Shown here one piece after another: positions 1 through 3,337 of a stretch of 5,858 bases of DNA. Origin of the DNA: Phycisphaerales bacterium. GTDB lineage: Bacteria > Planctomycetota > Phycisphaerae > Tepidisphaerales > Tepidisphaeraceae. The notes beneath the pieces were generated by a model. It saw only the letters and a program-made list of their open reading frames with translations. It had not been told where the DNA came from and made no database searches. Location: contig JAQGHP010000733.1 in NCBI GenBank assembly GCA_028288775.1, positions 1 through 5,858 of the forward strand. Reading direction: 5' to 3'. Numbering within the stretch: position 1 is the stretch's first letter; each line of letters starts with the position of its first letter. The position numbers were made by a program, and so were the translations under genes.

Positions 1-667
1 AAACGTGCGTCGAGTCGGGAAACGTGCGCGCCGTGGCAAGGCCGTTGTGCGTGCCCGTGCCGGTGCAGCCGATCACGGTGGTCACGGCCTCCACGTTCAG
101 CGCGTTGAAGTTGTTGGAGTTGCCGGTGACCGAAACGTTGCTGGCGACGATGCCCGAGCCGGTGATGCTGGTCATGCCCGACGCAAAGGTCGCCGCCCCG
201 GAAACGTCCATCGCGGTTTGCAGGCATGTCAACGGCGAAGTGGGCATTGCCCTCAGGCTGTACACCTTGGTCGCGCTACGCACTTTGCCCGTGCCGTAAA
301 TGCGGACCGAGTCGGTCGTGCTCGTGGCGAGCGTGCCTCCCACGTCGTCGGACAAGGTGAAGCTGATCGTCCCCCGCCCCATCGAAATCGGGCCCACGGC
401 CATGGCGGTCGGATAATCCGTGCGCCAATTGGGATCGTTGGCGATCACGTTCAGCGCGTATTCGACCGCGTTCTCGGCGAGCACTTCGGCCTCGGCCGAG
501 TCGTTGGACTGCGACACCACGCGGCCGTTGACCTGCGCGACCGTAAGTACCGCCGCCCCGATCAGCGCGACCACCATTCCAGTCGCCAGAACAAAGACGT
601 AGATTGTCCCCCGCCGCGAACCGCGGCCACTTCGCAATGAGCGAAATTGTGAAACCTTTATTGGCAT
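1..667 (-). CDS. Membrane-anchored pilin-cluster protein in the PilX/GspK position, 3'-partial
   Basis: Reading the minus strand from ATG 667 gives an open frame of 222 codons to the window edge, with no stop. The N-terminus is strongly basic (MPIKVSQFRSLRSGRGSRRG) and is followed by one hydrophobic helix (TIYVFVLATGMVVALIGAAVLTVAQV, about 21-46). There is no FTLxE cleavage motif, unlike the three upstream genes. A helical stretch SNDSAEAEVLAENAVEYALNVI (54-75) has the look of PilX/GspK-type minor pilins, then NDPNWR at 77-82. From about 150 on, the sequence is Thr/Ser/Gly/Val-rich with repeated short patterns (DVSGAATF, SITGSGIVASNVSVTGNS, ALNVEAVTTV), suggesting a beta-solenoid. I recall proteins of this architecture next to pilin genes in planctomycetes, with no assigned function. 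The start is supported by an AGGTG 6 bases upstream and by direct abutment to the previous stop (TAAATG). It is probably the last member of the minor-pilin set, with the rest beyond position 1. Confidence 0.8.
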   Translation of the reverse strand, partial: MPIKVSQFRSLRSGRGSRRGTIYVFVLATGMVVALIGAAVLTVAQVNGRVVSQSNDSAEAEVLAENAVEYALNVIANDPNWRTDYPTAMAVGPISMGRGTISFTLSDDVGGTLATSTTDSVRIYGTGKVRSATKVYSLRAMPTSPLTCLQTAMDVSGAATFASGMTSITGSGIVASNVSVTGNSNNFNALNVEAVTTVIGCTGTGTHNGLATARTFPDSTHV

Positions 668-1309
668 TTACGGCACCTGATTAACAAGGTCGGCGCTGGC
701 GGAGCTGGCGGTGGTCGAATCGGATCCCACCTGCACCCTCACACCCATGCAGCTCGTGTATGTCGTCGCCACCGAGGGCACGTGCTCGAATGGGCTGTAT
801 TTGCTGCGCAAGCCGACGAGCGTAGTCACCTTGCCCGACGGCGCGGTCACAGTCACCGTAATCCGCTTCAGCCCTGTTTCGATGAGGGAAACCGTCACGA
901 TTGGCAAGGTCGTGCCCGTCACGCTGAGCCATTCCACCTTCGCCGTGCGCTTCCACCCGGTGAAGCCCGGGATCGCCGTCCCGCTCGCGTACTGCGGCGG
1001 GGATTCGCTCCACCCGTTGAAATCGTCCACGTCGTTGTAAGTCGAACGCGTCTCCCCCGTCTCAGGCCCCAGAACGGTTGTCGTCGCGCCCGCCTGCTGA
1101 TAGGGCATCTGCATGATCTCGGAGAGCAGTTGCCGGGCCATCGCTTCGCCGCGAACCTGCTCCTGCTGCACGGTCCGCGACCGCGCCGACTGCCCCGCCA
1201 CGGACATCGCCGCCACCATCATCACCGACACCACGAGCAGCGCGATCGTCGCTTCGACAAGCGTAAAGCCGCGGCGGCGGGGTGAGTTTGCGGGCAAGTC
1301 GTTGGCCAT
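668..1309 (-). CDS. PilV/GspI-like type IV prepilin
   Basis: Prepilin of 213 residues. The leader MANDLPANSPRRRG is basic and is followed by the textbook site G|FTLVEA (Glu at mature position 5) and a hydrophobic helix TIALLVVSVMMVAAMSVAG (about 21-39). The stretch EQVRGEAMARQLLSEIMQMPY (50-70) is the amphipathic continuation seen in PilV/GspI proteins, where members usually read ...A..la...le.... The head contains GETRSTYNDVDDFNGWSESPP near 85-105, a block I associate with planctomycete pilins, then beta strands (RITVTVTAPSGKVTTLVGLRSKY) and a low-complexity Ser/Ala/Asp tail. The start at 1309 is chosen because GGAG lies 9 bases upstream and the leader is correct. The frame stays open to 1510, but that extension is translated from dispersed repeats. 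The gene is preceded by a 262-base repeat-rich gap, and its TAA (668-670) directly abuts the ATG of the next gene. It probably acts as a minor pilin in the same tip complex. Confidence 0.92.
   Translation of the reverse strand: MANDLPANSPRRRGFTLVEATIALLVVSVMMVAAMSVAGQSARSRTVQQEQVRGEAMARQLLSEIMQMPYQQAGATTTVLGPETGETRSTYNDVDDFNGWSESPPQYASGTAIPGFTGWKRTAKVEWLSVTGTTLPIVTVSLIETGLKRITVTVTAPSGKVTTLVGLRSKYSPFEHVPSVATTYTSCMGVRVQVGSDSTTASSASADLVNQVP
674..678 (-). promoter_or_regulatory. Ribosome binding site (AGGTG) of the last pilin-cluster gene
   Basis: AGGTG lies inside the last codons of the PilV-like gene, six bases before the ATG at 667. The upstream stop TAA touches that ATG without a gap, so the two genes are very probably translated in a coupled way. 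Confidence 0.55.
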
Positions 1310-1318
1310 AACAAAACA

Positions 1319-1322
1319 CTCC
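1319..1322 (-). promoter_or_regulatory. Ribosome binding site (GGAG) of the PilV-like gene
   Basis: On the minus strand GGAG is followed by nine bases (tgttttgtt) and then ATG at 1309. This decides the start against the longer open frame reaching 1510, whose upstream part is translated repeat DNA. Confidence 0.7.
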
Positions 1323-1343
1323 ACGGGGAGATCCAAAAAAATC

Positions 1344-1373
1344 GAACCACAGAGGACGTAGGGAAAGCAAAGA
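1344..1373 (+). repeat. Dispersed 30-bp repeat, copy A (ACCACAGAGG type)
   Basis: The segment starts GAACCACAGAGGACGTAGGG and continues AAAGCAAAGA. It matches the reverse complement of 1521-1550 at 24 of 30 positions by hand alignment without gaps. Together the two copies form an inverted pair bracketing the central hairpin. The ACCACAGAGG...AGAG pattern is a widespread dispersed repeat in several bacterial phyla. Confidence 0.7.
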
Positions 1374-1391
1374 TGCCGAGTCGGATCAAAC

Positions 1392-1448
1392 TTGTGGTGC
1401 AGGCTTTCAGCCTGCCTTCCCGTTGCAGGCTGAAAGCCTGCACCACAA
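1392..1448. repeat. Perfect 24-bp inverted repeat with nested palindromes (REP-like)
   Basis: Positions 1392-1415 are the exact reverse complement of 1425-1448, separated by a 9-base loop (cttcccgtt). Each arm itself contains a hyphenated palindrome: GCAGGCTttcAGCCTGC on the left and GCAGGCTgaaAGCCTGC on the right, with 7-bp stems and 3-base loops. The element can therefore fold as one long hairpin or as two small ones side by side. It lies between the PilW-like stop (1572) and the PilV-like start (1309). No T tract follows on either strand, so it is not a standard intrinsic terminator. The GCAGGCTgaaAGCCTGC core is familiar as a dispersed intergenic repeat in planctomycete-like genomes (recalled, not searched). 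In RNA it would be a very stable structure between two cotranscribed genes. Confidence 0.9.
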
Positions 1449-1493
1449 ATCAAGAGTCCCGCATACCACCGTCCTCCCGCGCTCAGTCGATGA

Positions 1494-1509
1494 TGGGCGG
1501 GTACGCCCA
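1494..1509. repeat. Short hairpin TGGGCG-ggta-CGCCCA within a dispersed repeat
   Basis: A perfect 6-bp stem with a 4-base loop. The flanking minus-strand text TGTAGGGTGGGCGTACCCGC resembles the common GTAGGGTGGGC dispersed repeat found between genes in many bacteria. It sits between copy B of the 30-bp repeat and the 24-bp inverted repeat. Confidence 0.6.
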
Positions 1510-1520
1510 CCCTACATTTT

Positions 1521-1550
1521 TCTCTGCGTTCTCTGCGCCCTCTGCGGTTC
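1521..1550 (-). repeat. Dispersed 30-bp repeat, copy B (inverted relative to copy A)
   Basis: Read on the minus strand it begins GAACCGCAGAGGGCGCAGAG and ends AACGCAGAGA, matching copy A at 24 of 30 positions. It starts about 20 bases after the PilW-like stop codon in transcription order. Confidence 0.7.
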
Positions 1551-1571
1551 GCCCATTCCGCTTTCCGTCCG

Positions 1572-2639
1572 TTACTGCGTTACCGTCCCAAACACGTTGG
1601 CCAGCATTCCCGACGTGGTGACCGGCGCGACCCACGTCGAGCCGCTGTTGGTGGACGTCGTCCAGGACATGCCCGTCGCCGTGCTTGCGGAGTTGTATTG
1701 GACGCTGGTCCCGCTGGCCGACGCCGAAACCACCAGCGCGTACCCCTGCGAGGGGCTGAGGCCCGAGATCGGCGTTGCGAACACGAAATCGACATATCCG
1801 GCCGTCGTGGGAATCGACGACCCCGCGACGCTGACCGATCCCAGGGACCCGCCGCTCAGCGGCACGTTGGCCCCGTCGACCGGCACGATCTGCACCGTCA
1901 CGTTCCCGGTGTTCGTCCCCACCAACTTGACCTGCACTTTGGTGATCTTCCACGAGGTCGCACCGGAAACGGCGGACGGCTTGAAATACTCCGCGGCCCA
2001 AGCCGTGGCGGTGAGAGCCGAATTGGTCGGCGTCGAGCCGGCGGGGGCAATGAGCTGCGTCACCGACCCCTCGGCTGCCGCGGTCCCCGTCCCCACCGTG
2101 CGCGTGAGCGTCGGCAGGCTGAAGCTCTGCACGTTGTCCGCGATCGAAACGGCGGTGCTCGAATTGAGCTTCCGCATAAGCGAAGCGCCCGCTCCCGTCC
2201 AACTGTAAACGATCGTTTCCGTGGTGTTCGACCCGTAGCGTCCGGGCACAATCAACGTAGCCGTGAGGCCCCCGCCGCTCGAGCTTGTAGTGACGCCCGT
2301 GGCGACCTTGAGGTCGGCCACGAGCATATCCGTCGCCCCGCGCGCCACCGCGGCCTGCGCGCTGGTGGATGCGCCCGAAGTGCTGCCGCTGACGAGCGGA
2401 TTGCGATTGTTCGCCGCGGCCCGCAGCATGAGCGTCATCGAAGAGCCGACGGTCACCACGATCACGCCGATGACGAACAAGCTGACGGACATTTCGGCGA
2501 GGGTGAAGGCGGGGGAAAAACGAGATTCAAATGTGAAACGTGACACGTGACGGGGTCTGGTCCCCTCTCCCTCGTACCCGGGGGAGAGGGTTAGGGTGAG
2601 GGGCGGAACGTCGAGGTGCGTGTTTCCCGGCGAATCCAT
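1572..2639 (-). CDS. PilW/GspJ-like prepilin with C-terminal beta-sandwich-like domain
   Basis: Minor prepilin of PilW/GspJ type, 355 residues from ATG 2639. The cleavage motif is SPA|FTLAEM (Phe at residue 45, Glu at 49), with Ala instead of the usual Gly at -1, then a hydrophobic helix at about 51-71. The region 100-175 follows the PilW/GspJ pattern: ATDMLVADLKVATG, ETIVYSWTGAGASLMRKL, IADNVQSFSLP. Residues 210-340 are extra for this family: a Ser/Thr/Gly-rich, beta-strand-like stretch (KITKVQVKLVGTNTGNVTVQI, VDFVFATPISGLSPSQGYAL) resembling extracellular beta-sandwich modules. ATG 2639 overlaps the upstream stop (TGATG), which favours coupling, but it yields a 44-residue leader encoded by repeat DNA. 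The only other in-frame start is GTG at 2546, giving a more usual 13-residue leader (V/MSRFTFESRFSPA) but no clear Shine-Dalgarno. The protein probably sits in the tip complex with its neighbours. Family assignment is firm; the start and the role of the extra domain are not. Confidence 0.85.
   Translation of the reverse strand: MDSPGNTHLDVPPLTLTLSPGYEGEGTRPRHVSRFTFESRFSPAFTLAEMSVSLFVIGVIVVTVGSSMTLMLRAAANNRNPLVSGSTSGASTSAQAAVARGATDMLVADLKVATGVTTSSSGGGLTATLIVPGRYGSNTTETIVYSWTGAGASLMRKLNSSTAVSIADNVQSFSLPTLTRTVGTGTAAAEGSVTQLIAPAGSTPTNSALTATAWAAEYFKPSAVSGATSWKITKVQVKLVGTNTGNVTVQIVPVDGANVPLSGGSLGSVSVAGSSIPTTAGYVDFVFATPISGLSPSQGYALVVSASASGTSVQYNSASTATGMSWTTSTNSGSTWVAPVTTSGMLANVFGTVTQ
2530..2550 (-). 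repeat. Three tandem heptamers TCACGTG/TCACGTT/TCACATT
   Basis: On the minus strand three consecutive 7-mers differ from TCACGTT by at most one base. The unit length is not a multiple of three, so this is not a peptide repeat. It lies directly before the prepilin cleavage region of the PilW-like gene and contains the alternative GTG start (2546). With the adjacent hairpin repeat it makes 2530-2603 look like intergenic DNA rather than old coding sequence. Confidence 0.6.
2562..2603 (-). repeat. CCCTCACCCTAACCCTCTCCC-type hairpin repeat, copy 1
   Basis: On the minus strand it reads CCCCTCACCCTAA followed by CCCTCTCCC, a short loop and GGGAGAGGG. The stem pairs 2563-2571 with 2582-2590 (9 bp), extendable by three further pairs, one of them a G-T wobble. 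If the PilW-like gene starts at ATG 2639, the repeat is translated as part of its leader (PLTLTLSPGYEGEG), a peptide that recurs as an annotation artefact where this repeat is called as coding. A second, inverted copy lies at 3298-3330. Confidence 0.8.
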
Positions 2640-3106
2640 CACTGCACCGTTACCTTTCCCGAGGTGGATTCGACGGTGATGGTGTTCTGGACGCCGCCGC
2701 ACTGGACGACGATGGTCCCGCTGTTGTCGCACGAACCGTACTGGTCGAACGTGACGGCGGCAGTGTTGTTGAAGCTGGCGGAAACGAAGCTCGCGTAGTA
2801 CGGGTCGCCGGAGATGTTCACGTTGTACTGCGTTGACGAGGCGGTGAGCCCCTGCACGTCCATCCCGTAAATATTGGTGGAGGTGTTGAAGCTGATCGTG
2901 CGGGTCTTGCTCGTCATCTTCGCCTGCGAGCGCGCCAGCAGCAGGTCGGCGGCAATGCGCCGCGCCGCCTGCTCCGCGCGATAGCGGCACAGTGAGTTGC
3001 CGTAGCGCGGCGCAGCCACCGCCCACAACACCCCGATAATGGCGAGCACCACCACGATTTCGATAAGCGTGTATCCGGGCGAAGATGATCGAAGTCTGAT
3101 GCGCAT
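2639..3106 (-). CDS. GspH/FimT-like type IV prepilin / pseudopilin
   Basis: Small prepilin, about 155 residues from the chosen start. The leader MRIRLRSSSPG is short and basic and is followed by YTLIE, the prepilin peptidase site: cleavage after Gly, Glu at mature position 5, Tyr in place of the usual Phe at position 1. A hydrophobic helix (IVVVLAIIGVLWAVAAP) follows, then RAEQAARRIAADLLLARSQA, typical of the GspH/FimT helix. The rest is a beta-rich globular head with FDQYGSCDNSG and a closing TVESTSGKVTV, as in GspH. Two head cysteines (in GSCD and VQCGG) could form a disulfide. In the family, GspH/FimU-type proteins are minor subunits near the tip of a pseudopilus or pilus. In-frame ATGs at 3148 and 3151 would give a 25-26 residue leader; none of the three starts has a convincing Shine-Dalgarno, so the start is a choice based on leader form. 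The TGA overlaps the next gene's possible ATG as TGATG. Confidence 0.88.
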   Translation of the reverse strand: MRIRLRSSSPGYTLIEIVVVLAIIGVLWAVAAPRYGNSLCRYRAEQAARRIAADLLLARSQAKMTSKTRTISFNTSTNIYGMDVQGLTASSTQYNVNISGDPYYASFVSASFNNTAAVTFDQYGSCDNSGTIVVQCGGVQNTITVESTSGKVTVQ

Positions 3107-3166
3107 GCCGGTCGCGCAGCCGCTTCTGTGCGGAGGCGCTATGCGCATCATCGTCCGACGGGAGGA

Positions 3167-3183
3167 GGCACTTCAGGAGTGCC
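3167..3183. other. Small hairpin upstream of the GspH-like gene
   Basis: GGCACT-tcagg-AGTGCC, a 6-bp stem with a 5-base loop, in the 5' leader of the GspH-like gene, 15 bases before the upstream ATG at 3151 and about 60 before the preferred ATG at 3106. It may be chance. The rest of the gap (3107-3337) shows no convincing -35/-10 pair; a TAATTC on the minus strand near 3226-3231 lacks a good -35 at the right distance. Confidence 0.3.
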
Positions 3184-3297
3184 GCGATTGGCAAGACGTC
3201 GCGACATGGACGCAATCCGCGGAAGAATTATCGGACGGGCAACGCTTCGAAAGGATGGCACATCGAGCCACGCGTTCACTTGAGGTTCAGCGATTCA

Positions 3298-3330
3298 CCT
3301 CACCCCACCCTCTCCCTGAAAGGGAGAGGG
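3298..3330 (+). repeat. CCTCACCC/CCCTCTCCCT hairpin repeat, copy 2, after the permease stop
   Basis: A perfect 10-bp stem (3308-3317 with 3321-3330) closed by a 3-base loop, preceded by CCTCACCCCA. It begins 7 bases after the permease stop codon in the direction of transcription. The minus strand continues GGGTGGGGTGAGG with no T run, so it is not a canonical intrinsic terminator, but it could protect or define the 3' end of the permease mRNA. It is inverted relative to copy 1 at 2562-2603, and the pair brackets the GspH-like gene. Confidence 0.8.
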
Positions 3331-3337
3331 AGAAGAA

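Noticed and set aside
5..640. Plus-strand ORF of 211 codons
   Set aside because: Antisense to the minus-strand membrane-anchored protein, which has a start with ribosome binding site, a clear membrane helix and an abutting upstream gene.
1392..1448. Intrinsic terminator at the 24-bp inverted repeat
   Set aside because: No T run follows the stem on either strand; dispersed-repeat character fits better.
1310..1510. Extension of the PilV-like reading frame by 67 residues upstream (start at 1510)
   Set aside because: It is translated from dispersed repeats (GFQPATGRQAESLHHK is the hairpin read as protein), and the ATG at 1309 has a GGAG at the right distance and a proper prepilin leader.
1344..1550. 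CRISPR-like array in the repeat-rich gap
   Set aside because: The repeats belong to different families, are inverted relative to each other and are not regularly spaced.
1423..2208. Long plus-strand ORF of 261 codons
   Set aside because: Antisense to the PilW-like gene and beginning inside the hairpin repeat. No recognisable domain, and the opposite strand carries a clear family.
2640..3215. Extension of the PilW-like frame to 3215 (547 residues in all)
   Set aside because: It fully overlaps the GspH-like gene in another frame and is rich in Arg/His, typical of a shadow frame in GC-rich DNA. The prepilin leader marks a start at or after 2639.
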